Source: Eubacteriales bacterium
GTDB lineage: Bacteria; Bacillota; Clostridia; Lachnospirales; Lachnospiraceae
NCBI GenBank assembly: GCA_030524545.1
Contig: JAUNGM010000006.1
Span: forward strand, 95,991 to 159,990
Reading direction: 5' to 3'
Length of the DNA: 64,000 nt
Position 1 is the first letter of the stretch. Each line of letters begins with the position of its first letter. Shown here piece by piece: positions 26,513-35,800 of this stretch. The notes below the pieces were generated by a model. That model did not search any database and was not told the DNA's origin. It saw only the letters and a program-made list of their open reading frames with translations. The position numbers and the translations under genes were made by a program.

Positions 26513-27485
26513 ACGTACAATGGGATTTCTAATTAGTCATAAAAATAATGAGAAAAGACGAGCATTATTACCAAAAGATTTGTCAATGATTAAAAATTGT
26601 GATTGTCTTTATTTTGAGTCCGGTTACGGAGAGAGTGTGAATTGCACAGATGAGGAATATTTACGTTATGGAGTACATGTGGTATCACGTGAAGAGGTGT
26701 TAGAGTGTGATATTATTGTCGATGTTAAATTAGGTGATGCAGATTATTTGGAAGAGATTGAAGATGGAAAGATTTTATGCGGATGGGCACATGCTGTTCA
26801 GGGGATTGAATTTACATCCGTTTGTTTAAAGAAAAATTTTACAGTCATAGCATGGGAAGAAATTTTTGAACATGGCCAGTATATATTCCATAGAAACAGG
26901 GAAGTTGCCGGGGAAGCAGGAATTCTTCAAGCATTTTTATACTGTGGAAAGATGCCATATGATACTAAGGTTGCCATTTTAGGAAATGGTCAGACAGCAA
27001 AAGGAGCCTTAAGAGTACTTAACGGATTAGGTGCAGAAGTTGATGTATATGGAAGAAATCTTGAGAATCTTTTTAAACGGAACATGGACCAATATGATGT
27101 TCTGGTTAACTGTATTATGTGGGATACCAACAGAACAGATCGTATCATCTATCGCGAAGATTTAAAACGTTTAAAAAAGGGTTGTATGATTGTTGATATT
27201 AGTTGTGATCCAAATCTTGAAATAGAGACCACACATGCCACCACAATTGATAATCCAGTTTATGTTGTAGATGGTATTATCCATTATGCAGTAGATAATA
27301 CACCAGCAATGTTTCCTTATACAGTTACGAAAGTATTGAGCAGCGGTTTTGCCCTTTATGTGGATCAAATTCTTGAGAACCGTTTGTCAGAGTCGATTAA
27401 TAAAGCAACTGTAATAAAAGAGGGTAATATTAAGGATATCAATATTCGAAAGTTCAGAGAAAGAATCGGGGAATTTTGTAAATGA
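26505..27485 (+). CDS. N5-(carboxyethyl)ornithine synthase-like dehydrogenase
   Basis: 326 residues, alanine dehydrogenase/transhydrogenase superfamily. N-terminal NEKRRALLPKDL and FESGYGESVNCTDEEY follow the carboxyethylornithine synthase (CEOS) branch; the nucleotide-binding loop ILGNGQTAKGALR lies at 158-170, and DNTPAMFPYTVTKVLS is the conserved C-terminal part. CEOS joins pyruvate reductively to the side-chain amine of ornithine or lysine, giving N-(1-carboxyethyl) amino acids. It overlaps the CapA gene upstream (8 bases) and the PP-loop gene downstream (4 bases), so the three are translationally linked. The exact substrate is inferred; lysine 2-oxidoreductase-like activity is an alternative. 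Confidence 0.8.
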   Translation: MCKRTMGFLISHKNNEKRRALLPKDLSMIKNCDCLYFESGYGESVNCTDEEYLRYGVHVVSREEVLECDIIVDVKLGDADYLEEIEDGKILCGWAHAVQGIEFTSVCLKKNFTVIAWEEIFEHGQYIFHRNREVAGEAGILQAFLYCGKMPYDTKVAILGNGQTAKGALRVLNGLGAEVDVYGRNLENLFKRNMDQYDVLVNCIMWDTNRTDRIIYREDLKRLKKGCMIVDISCDPNLEIETTHATTIDNPVYVVDGIIHYAVDNTPAMFPYTVTKVLSSGFALYVDQILENRLSESINKATVIKEGNIKDINIRKFRERIGEFCK

Positions 27486-28747
27486 TTAAGATACGCAATC
27501 TTCAAAAAAAATATGTTAATAAACGGGTTCGTATTAGTGCAACTATAGATATTCCGGATGACGCGGCATCAAAGTGGTATCAACATTCTTTGGAACAAGA
27601 GAAAACAAAAGAAGATTACAGTTATGTTGTGGAAGACTATCTTGATTGGATCCAGGGGGAAAGAGAATTATATTATGAAGTTGACAAAGAATTTGAGTCT
27701 TTTCTTGTGACGGAAACATCAGATTGTTTTGTTGCAGGTATATTATATTATGCCATGGCATCAGGTCATGATATTTTTTGTGAGAAACCAGTTTCTCAAC
27801 AATTATTAGAGAATTTAAATAACACATTGATTCCTTTAGTCTGCAAGGCTTCCAATGTTCCAATAATAAAAGTTATTGCTAAGCCATTTTATGGAAAAAT
27901 AGGAGAGGGCACGGAAATCGGAACGGGTATGAGTGCAGGAGTTGATTCCCTTCATACAGTATATTTATATGGAACTCATACAGATCCAGAGCAGAAACTG
28001 ACTGTTTTGACGCAGTTTAACGTGGGGTCTGAAAGATATTATTTTAAACATGAGAAAAACATGGAAGGGTTAGAACGATATGAAAAACAGTTTCAGGAGA
28101 CTAAAAAAAGCCGAGTAAAAAGAGCAAAAGAGGTGGCGGAAGCTCTTGGAATGAAATATTTGCAGGTGGATTCCAATATTCAGGATATTTATCAGGGGTT
28201 ATTTGAAGAGTCTCATATTTATCGTACAGCTTCTGCAGTTTTGGCTTTACAAAAGTTATTTAAGAAATATTATATAGCTTCTAGTGGATGTTCTCATTTG
28301 GATTATCAGCCGTCAATTTATAAAGACCCAGCCCATTATGAACAGATTAGCGTTCCAATGATGAGTACTGTGACCACTCGGATTGTTTCGGCGTCAAAAG
28401 CATATACTCGAATCGATAAAATAAATGATTTGAAAGATTTTCCGCTTGCTAAGAGATATCTTTGTGTATGCGGGAAGCATGAGAAACCATGTTATCATTG
28501 TGGTAAAGAGAGAAGAACTTTTGTTATTTTAGATATTCTTAATTGTTCAGAAAATTTTAGCGAGGTTTTCGACATAAATAAAATAAAAGAAGTAAGAAAT
28601 GAAACATATTACTGGTTATTAGTGGAAAAGGATAAAAAGAATCCTGCAACGCTTTACATTTATGAAAAAGCAGAGGAAAAAGGTCTGATTCCGCAGAAAG
28701 CAAAAATGAAATATTTTTTGCACAAAATGAAACATTTGTTTCATTGA
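27482..28747 (+). CDS. PP-loop ATP pyrophosphatase (AANH superfamily) protein
   Basis: 421 residues. The PP-loop signature appears as GTGMSAGVDSLHT, with SAGVDS at 151-156 instead of SGGxDS. A C-terminal cysteine cluster (CVCGKHEKPCYHCGK) could bind zinc. PP-loop enzymes adenylate a carboxylate, amide or thiolate acceptor (asparagine synthetase, tRNA thiolases, WbpG-type sugar amidotransferases). No amidotransferase (Ntn) domain is fused. I do not recognise the specific subfamily. Its overlap with the CEOS gene suggests it acts on the same intermediate. Confidence 0.75.
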   Translation: MIKIRNLQKKYVNKRVRISATIDIPDDAASKWYQHSLEQEKTKEDYSYVVEDYLDWIQGERELYYEVDKEFESFLVTETSDCFVAGILYYAMASGHDIFCEKPVSQQLLENLNNTLIPLVCKASNVPIIKVIAKPFYGKIGEGTEIGTGMSAGVDSLHTVYLYGTHTDPEQKLTVLTQFNVGSERYYFKHEKNMEGLERYEKQFQETKKSRVKRAKEVAEALGMKYLQVDSNIQDIYQGLFEESHIYRTASAVLALQKLFKKYYIASSGCSHLDYQPSIYKDPAHYEQISVPMMSTVTTRIVSASKAYTRIDKINDLKDFPLAKRYLCVCGKHEKPCYHCGKERRTFVILDILNCSENFSEVFDINKIKEVRNETYYWLLVEKDKKNPATLYIYEKAEEKGLIPQKAKMKYFLHKMKHLFH

Positions 28748-28803
28748 TAGAATATTTTTTGAGTTTTGAAAAATATTTCATTTCATGATTAGGAGAATCT
28801 GAT

Positions 28804-30024
28804 ATGTCAAAAGTTAAGATCACTTTTTTAGGCGATATTATGTGTGAACCCTTACTTATGAAGGCTGCGCAAAACAAATATAATACATATAATTTTGATT
28901 GTGTATTTCAAAATATCCAAGAATTACTTTCTGAATCTGATTATGTAATTGGTAATTTAGAAACACCGTTAGCCGGAAAAGAGGCTGGTTATACACAGGG
29001 ATTATTTGAATTTAATGCACCTGATGAATTTGCAGATGCAGTAAAAAAGGGAGGGATTGATTTAGTCAGTACTGCAAATAATCATTGCCTTGATCGTGGA
29101 ATTGATGGATTACTTCGTACAATTCGAGTATTAGATGAGAAAGGAATAGGACATACGGGGACCTTTTTGCCAGAACAGAAACGTGATAATGCCTTTTTCT
29201 TTGAAATAAAAAATACCCGAATGGCAGTTGTCTCATATACTTATGGAACAAATTATTATGAAAACCGTATATCCCTGGATAAAATGCAAGCAAATATGAT
29301 TAATCTTCTTCGTCCGCAGGAAGAATCCTGTTATATATTGAATAAGTCGACGAAAAAGCCAGCTCTTAGGAAGCGGATATGGGGAAGGTTTTTACGTAAT
29401 TTTCCATTGGAGCAACAGTATGCAATTAAAAGGGCACTGCGTTTACCTTATAATATGGCACGTGAAGACAATAATTTAAACAAGTCTACAATGCTGCCAT
29501 ATATTCAGAAAATGCAGAGGGATATTAAATCTGCAAAAGAAGAAGCTGATTTTGTGTTTTTTTATCCTCATGTAGGGGGACAGTTTAATCTTGAACCTGG
29601 CCGCATTTCGAAGTATGTTTTTGAAAAAGCAGTAGAGTCAGGGTGTGATGCGATTATAGCATCGCATCCTCATATTGTACAGAGAGCAGAGTATTATGGA
29701 AAGGTTCCGTGTTTCTACTCACTTGGTAACTTCAGCATGTCACCGAATTCCGTATACTTATTGCATGAAAATCTGCCAGACTATGGTATTGCTGTTCATA
29801 TATATATAGATGAAGGCAAAATTATTAAAGTGACTTTTTCTATTCTGAAAATTGTCGAGAGTAGTAAAGAACCATTGTCTGTTTATACTGTTGATGAATT
29901 ATACGGTTTACTAAAATCTACTTCTGAAAAAACTAAGTTAATGGAGGAAGTTTCACAAATTTATCAAGTTGTAACAGGAACACAGTTGAAAAATGGTTTA
30001 GTGAAACGGGAGTATAGTTTTTAA
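28804..30024 (+). CDS. CapA-family protein, copy 2
   Basis: 406 residues, paralogue of the protein at 25358. Shares GDI at the N-terminus, GNLETPLAG, ANNHCLDRGIDGLL, FYPHVGGQFNLE and ASHPHIVQRAE, in the same order and without a signal peptide or membrane anchor. A basic, less conserved insert (about 175-225) is present in both copies. Having two cytosolic CapA homologues in one locus without PgsB/PgsC is unusual. It is followed after 14 bases by the polymerase gene. Confidence 0.88.
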   Translation: MSKVKITFLGDIMCEPLLMKAAQNKYNTYNFDCVFQNIQELLSESDYVIGNLETPLAGKEAGYTQGLFEFNAPDEFADAVKKGGIDLVSTANNHCLDRGIDGLLRTIRVLDEKGIGHTGTFLPEQKRDNAFFFEIKNTRMAVVSYTYGTNYYENRISLDKMQANMINLLRPQEESCYILNKSTKKPALRKRIWGRFLRNFPLEQQYAIKRALRLPYNMAREDNNLNKSTMLPYIQKMQRDIKSAKEEADFVFFYPHVGGQFNLEPGRISKYVFEKAVESGCDAIIASHPHIVQRAEYYGKVPCFYSLGNFSMSPNSVYLLHENLPDYGIAVHIYIDEGKIIKVTFSILKIVESSKEPLSVYTVDELYGLLKSTSEKTKLMEEVSQIYQVVTGTQLKNGLVKREYSF

Positions 30025-30038
30025 GGAGGTGAAAGGGA

Positions 30039-31325
30039 GTGGTTACTCCACAGTTAAAATTAAAACTAAAGTTTCGAGTAACAAGTGAGACACTTAAACA
30101 GCTTGTATTTATTTTATATTTTTGTAATCCTTTTATCAGGCTGTTTTTTTCTGCATTGCTTTCTAAGTTTGGAATGTCAGAATATGCATATCTTGCTACC
30201 ATAGTACTTATTTATAGTTTGGTTCTATTTCTAATAGTCTTGGATAGAAGAAATTTTATTAAGGATTTTGCAGTTTTGTTCCTTTTTATAATCGCATTTT
30301 TTGCAATCACATTATTAATACATCCGAATTATGAATATTGGTATAAACGAAGTACATACGGGGTATGGGATTATGTGTTGCGTCCTGACAATGGTCTTTA
30401 TGCGTATTTTTTCATTCGCTTATTAAATAATCCAGAAAATATTATGAAAACACTGAAAAAATGTGCCTGGATTATGTACCCGTATTATATGTATTTATTA
30501 TTAAATGCCTCCAGAGTGGGATACTGGATAGATCACAATTCCTCGGGCCAATTGATTCATTATAAGTACAGCCTAACTTTTGGATATGATGTTCTATTAT
30601 ATGTACTGGTCTTTTTGTATGCGGCATTTGAAAAAAAGAAGGTAATAGATATTATCCTTTCTATTGCTGGAATCTTCATGATTTTAAAAGGAGGATCGCG
30701 AGGCCCTTTACTTTGTATTGCAATTTTTGTAATAATACTCATTGCAAAATCATTCCAGGAATCGCGTTCTAGTAAGAAGATGGGAATGCTATTGGCTACT
30801 ATTGGACTAGCTGTGATTTTATTTGTATCATATGATAAAATTCTTTCAGCTTTAATAAATTTACTAAATCAATTTAATGTTTCTTCAAGAACGTTGACGA
30901 TGTTGCTGGAGGGAAGTATTGCAGATAATAATGGCAGGTATGAAATATGGAATGCAGCCATTGAAATGATTAAAAAGAATCCCTTTGGATATGGTGCAAT
31001 GGGAACCAGACATGTTATTTATTATTATCACTATGTAGGGCATTGTCATCAGATTTTCTTAGAAATGCTCGTTGATTATGGAGTATTTTTAGGTACTGCC
31101 TTGATTATTCTGATGCTTGCGAAAGCATTTCAAATCCTTTTTTCTAAAGGTACTGAAAAGTGGTTTGGTGTCTTTATGATTTTTTTCTGCAGATCATGTC
31201 ATTTGCTAATGTCGGGAACTTATTGGCATCTTTTGTCTTTCTGGGCATGCATTGGAATAGGAGTCAGTATTTATTATGAAAAAAAGACATGCAAAAGGAG
31301 GAGAAAAATAAATGGCAGATTCTAG
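30039..31325 (+). CDS. Wzy/O-antigen-polymerase-like membrane protein
   Basis: 428 residues with about ten hydrophobic segments. ILKGGSRGPLLCI matches the conserved GSRG region of O-antigen ligases and polymerases, and NGRYEIW with GHCHQIFLEMLVDYG matches the later His-containing loop. It would polymerise lipid-linked repeat units outside the membrane. The start is GTG at 30039, set by a perfect AAGGAGGT 8 bases upstream. It overlaps the flippase gene by 14 bases. Confidence 0.85.
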   Translation: MVTPQLKLKLKFRVTSETLKQLVFILYFCNPFIRLFFSALLSKFGMSEYAYLATIVLIYSLVLFLIVLDRRNFIKDFAVLFLFIIAFFAITLLIHPNYEYWYKRSTYGVWDYVLRPDNGLYAYFFIRLLNNPENIMKTLKKCAWIMYPYYMYLLLNASRVGYWIDHNSSGQLIHYKYSLTFGYDVLLYVLVFLYAAFEKKKVIDIILSIAGIFMILKGGSRGPLLCIAIFVIILIAKSFQESRSSKKMGMLLATIGLAVILFVSYDKILSALINLLNQFNVSSRTLTMLLEGSIADNNGRYEIWNAAIEMIKKNPFGYGAMGTRHVIYYYHYVGHCHQIFLEMLVDYGVFLGTALIILMLAKAFQILFSKGTEKWFGVFMIFFCRSCHLLMSGTYWHLLSFWACIGIGVSIYYEKKTCKRRRKINGRF

Positions 31326-32841
31326 AACTGGAAATGTCATAAAAAATTCAGGAGCGAGTTTACTTTATAAAGGAAGCCATATTATCATCCAATTTGCATT
31401 AAGAACCGCCTTTATTCGTATCTTGGGCAAGGAGTATGGAGGTATATCGACATTATTTACAGATATTCTTAGTGTACTTTCCCTTATGGAGCTTGGAATG
31501 GGAAGTGCAATGACGTATGCATTATATAAGCCCTTAGCAGAAAAGGACGGTAAGAAAATTTCTGCTCTTATGAATTTCTATAAGAAAGCATATACGCTAA
31601 TTGGGGTAATGGTATTGCTTGTCGGATTAGCTTGTACACCATTTCTCCAGTATATTGTAAAAGATGTTCCTAATATTAAAGAGGATATCCGGCTAATTTT
31701 TGTAATGTACGTGTTAACATCCTCTGCGTCTTATTTACTGGTATACAAAACAGCACTGTTACGGGCGGATCAAAAGCCAAGAATTATATTTATGGCTGAT
31801 GCAGTGATTCAGTCTTGTGAAAGTTTAATTGAAATTATTTTGCTTGTGATTTTTAGGGAATATTTTATTTATTTAATCCTACATCTGATTGCGACACTCC
31901 TTCGAAATATTATTCTCTCTTATAAAAGTCAGAGAATGTATTCGGAATATTTATGCAATCGAGACTCAAGCTTGAAGAAAGAAGAAACTAAAAAATTATT
32001 CAAAGATATTTATGCTCTGGCAATTTATAAAATTTCTGGGACTATTGTAAATAGCACAGATAGCATTGTGATATCTGCCTTTGTAGGTACTGTTGAAGTA
32101 TCACTTTTAGGCAACTTTACACTGATTATTAATAGTATACGAACAGCAATTGAACAAATTGTGAATGCTGCAAGACCCAGTGTTGGAAATTTAGCCGCAA
32201 CATCATCAAGTGAAAAACAAGAATCTGTTTTTGAGCAGATGAATTTTATAGCATTTTGGGTTGCGTGTTTTTGTTGTACTTGTTTTTATATCTTATTAAA
32301 CCCCTTTGTTGGAAATATATGGTTTGATAAGAGTTTTGAAATGTCAAATACAGTAATTGTTGTTCTGACAGCTAATTTTTTTATCTCGGTTATGGTTTAT
32401 CCGGTGGAGATTTTTCGAACAGCAAATGGACTATTTATTCAAGGAAAGTATCGGCCAGCCATAATGGCCGTAATGAATATCGTTTTAGACATTTTACTTG
32501 TAGAAAATTGGGGAGCTGTTGGTGTATTACTCGCAACTACTTTTTCTAGGCTATCTACACAGGTTTGGTTTGATCCCTATTTGATTTATAAATTTGCCTT
32601 TTTTAAAAAACCATGGACATATTATCTTGAGTATCTCAAAGATGCAGTAGTAACATTGATGAGTTGCGTGATTGCGCAGTTTATCGTTGGTGTATTAACA
32701 TTTGATAATGTCTATTTTGACTTCATATATCGAATGATTGTTGCTATATGTGTACCTAACATTTTATTGTTTGTTCTTTATCATCGTAGATCTGAGTTTA
32801 TAACAATGAGAGAAAGAATTATTAAGAAAATGAAACACTGA
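31312..32841 (+). CDS. Wzx-type lipid-linked oligosaccharide flippase
   Basis: 509 residues with about 12-14 predicted membrane helices, polysaccharide-export (MOP/MATE) superfamily. Characteristic features are the N-terminal NSGASLLYKGSHIIIQFALR, the conserved basic residues after it, and FRTANGLFIQGKYRP in the C-terminal half. It flips undecaprenyl-diphosphate-linked units across the membrane. Start behind AAGGAGG, overlapping the polymerase gene. Confidence 0.9.
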   Translation: MADSRTGNVIKNSGASLLYKGSHIIIQFALRTAFIRILGKEYGGISTLFTDILSVLSLMELGMGSAMTYALYKPLAEKDGKKISALMNFYKKAYTLIGVMVLLVGLACTPFLQYIVKDVPNIKEDIRLIFVMYVLTSSASYLLVYKTALLRADQKPRIIFMADAVIQSCESLIEIILLVIFREYFIYLILHLIATLLRNIILSYKSQRMYSEYLCNRDSSLKKEETKKLFKDIYALAIYKISGTIVNSTDSIVISAFVGTVEVSLLGNFTLIINSIRTAIEQIVNAARPSVGNLAATSSSEKQESVFEQMNFIAFWVACFCCTCFYILLNPFVGNIWFDKSFEMSNTVIVVLTANFFISVMVYPVEIFRTANGLFIQGKYRPAIMAVMNIVLDILLVENWGAVGVLLATTFSRLSTQVWFDPYLIYKFAFFKKPWTYYLEYLKDAVVTLMSCVIAQFIVGVLTFDNVYFDFIYRMIVAICVPNILLFVLYHRRSEFITMRERIIKKMKH

Positions 32842-32896
32842 TGATTAAAAAGGTGTTTATTTGAGAAGGGAAATTAGAAGAAGGAGGGTGTTGCGA

Positions 32897-35800
32897 ATGA
32901 AAAATGTGAAATTCAATCAATTAATAGCTTGTGGGATGGCATTAATTATGGCAGTAAGTACATCGTCATCGGTGTTTGCTTTTGATGATGGAAGTATGCA
33001 GGTTGAAGAAAGTGAGGTCCTTTTTTCTGCGGGTGAAGAAGATAATGGGGGTAAAGAACTTGTTGATGATTCAGAGGTATTTGAGTTATCTTCTTATGAT
33101 GATTTAATTTCAAGTGATGATGATAGTTCTGATGAACTATTTGCGGAAGAAAGTTTAAGTATATTTTCGGAAGGGGATGTGGAGGAAAATTTTAGCGAAT
33201 TTTCAGCTTTGGCGGACGCTGACGAACAAAATAGATTGCGGATCATAATTCAGCCAGTAGATGTAACATGTGAAGAAAATGCAATTGCAAAGTTTAGTGT
33301 CAAAGCTGAAGGAAAAGGATTGACATATAAATGGCAGTATAGTGATAACGAGGGAACTACGTGGGCGACGGGGACTGTAAAGACGGCCGATTATTCCACA
33401 ACGGCAACTGCTGCCCGTCATGGTCGTTTGTTACGATGTATCGTGACGGATAGTTATGGAGATGTGGTGATATCTGATTCGGCTAGATTATTAGTTATTG
33501 GCTGTGAACTGAAAATTACATCACAGCCGAAGGACGTGATATGTGAAGAAAATGCAACTGCAAGATTCAATGTGACAGTGGTGGGGACAGGTCTGACATA
33601 TAAGTGGCAGTACAGTGATAATGAAGGAGTGACATGGACAACAGGAACTGTAAAGACAGCCAATTACTCCACAAATGCATTATCTAGCCGTCATTGTCGT
33701 TTGCTGCGTTGTATTGTGACAGATAGTTATGGGAATGAAGTAGTATCTGAGTCTGCCCGATTGATAATTTCAGGGGGAAAGCTGAAAATTACATCACAGC
33801 CGAAAAACGTAATATGTGAAGAAAACGCAACTGCAAAATTCAGTGTGACGGCAGTGGGGGTGGGGCTTACATATAGGTGGCAGTATAGCGATAATGAAGG
33901 AGTAACATGGACAACAGGAACTGTAAAGACAGCCAATTATTCTACAACTGCAACTGCTGCCCGTCATGGCCGTTTACTGCGGTGTATTGTGATGGATAGT
34001 TATGGAAATGAAGAGATATCCGAGTCTGCCCGATTGATAGTTTCAGGGGGAAAGCTGAAAATCACATCACAGCCGAAGGACGTGATATGTGAAGAAAATG
34101 CAACTGCAAGATTTAGTGTGACAGCATTGGGGACAGGTCTGTTATATAAGTGGCAGTATAGTGATAATGGAGGAGCAACGTGGACAACAGGAACTGTAAA
34201 GACAGCCAATTATTCTACAACTGCAACTGCTGCGCGCCATGGCCGTTTGCTGCGGTGTATCGTAACAGATAGTACGGGAAAAGAGATTGTATCAGAACCG
34301 GCTTGTTTATTGATTATAGATGCAAAGCCAAGCATTAAATCACAGCCGAAAGATGTAATATGCGAAGAAAATGTGACTGCAAAATTTAGTATATCGGCAG
34401 TAGGGACAGGTCTGACATATAAATGGCAATATAGTGATAACGAAGGAGCAACATGGGCAACGGGAACTGTAAAGACAGCTAGTTATTCCACTACTGCAAC
34501 TGTTGCCCGTCATGGCCGTTTGTTGCGGTGTATTGTAACAGATAGTACAGGAAAAGAAATTGTATCAGAACCAGCCCGCCTGTTAGTGAAAGGTGTAAAA
34601 CCAATTATTAGATCACAGCCGAAAGACGTGATATGTGAAGAAAATGCAACTGCAAGATTTGGTATAACAGCAGTAGGGACAGGTTTGACATATAAATGGC
34701 AGTATAGTGATAACGAAGGAGCAACATGGGCAACGGGAACCGTAAAGACAGCCGGTTATTCTACAACTGCAACCGTTGCTCGTCATGGACGTCTGCTGCG
34801 CTGTATTGTAACAGATAGTACAGGAAAAGAGGTTATATCAGAACCGGCTCGTTTGTTAATTAAAGGTGTAAAACCAATTATTAGATCACAGCCGAAAGAC
34901 GTGATATGTGAAGAAAATGCAACTGCAAGATTTGGTATAACAGCAGTAGGGACAGGTTTGACATATAAATGGCAGTATAGTGATAACGAAGGAGCAACAT
35001 GGGCAACGGGAACCGTAAAGACAGCTAATTATTCCACCACTGCGACTGCTTCCCGTCATGGTCGTTTACTGCGCTGTATTGTAACAGATACTTATGGAAA
35101 TGAGATAATTTCGGAATCGGCTCGTTTATTAATTGAATCAAAGTTGAAAATCGATATTTTAAAACAGCCGGAAAATGTTGTATGCAGTGTTGGAAACACG
35201 GCTGAATTTTCGGTGATGGCGGAAGGGATATCTATTTCTTACCAATGGCAGTTTAGCCAGGACTCAGGAAAAAATTGGAAAGATACGGACTCAAAAGAAT
35301 CAAACTATAAATTTATCGTTGCAAATGAGCACTTTAGTTGGCAGTTTCGTTGTATTATTTTAGATGCATATGGAAATCGAGAAATATCCAAAGTTGTTGT
35401 TTTGGATAAATCGGCGGAGCTCATAACTATACAACCACGGGATTGGACAGGATGTGAGAATGCGAAGGTATATTTTCATGTTGCTACAAATGAGAAGAAT
35501 GCTGCATTTCAATGGCAGTACAGTGAGAATCAGGGCGGGACTTGGAAAAATAGTTCTGTAACAAAAGCTGATTATACGGCAACAGCATTATCCAGCTATA
35601 ATGGTAGGCTTTATAGATGTATTGTGACAAGCGAAGATGGAAATCAAGAGATATCATCAGTAGTTCGATTGTCCATATCTAATGTATTTAGGATAGTAGT
35701 ACAGCCTGAAAAGTGCCAGGGAAATTTAGATGAGACAGTATATATGGAAATTCAGGCTGGAGGGGATGATCTATCCTATGAATGGCAAATTAGTGAAAAT

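Noticed and set aside
25358-30024. Poly-gamma-glutamate capsule operon
   Set aside because: CapA homologues are present, but CapB/PgsB and CapC/PgsC are not, and the CapA copies lack a membrane anchor.
33236-35146. CRISPR-like regular repeats
   Set aside because: Units are 273 bases long, continuous and in frame with a secreted protein; no spacers.
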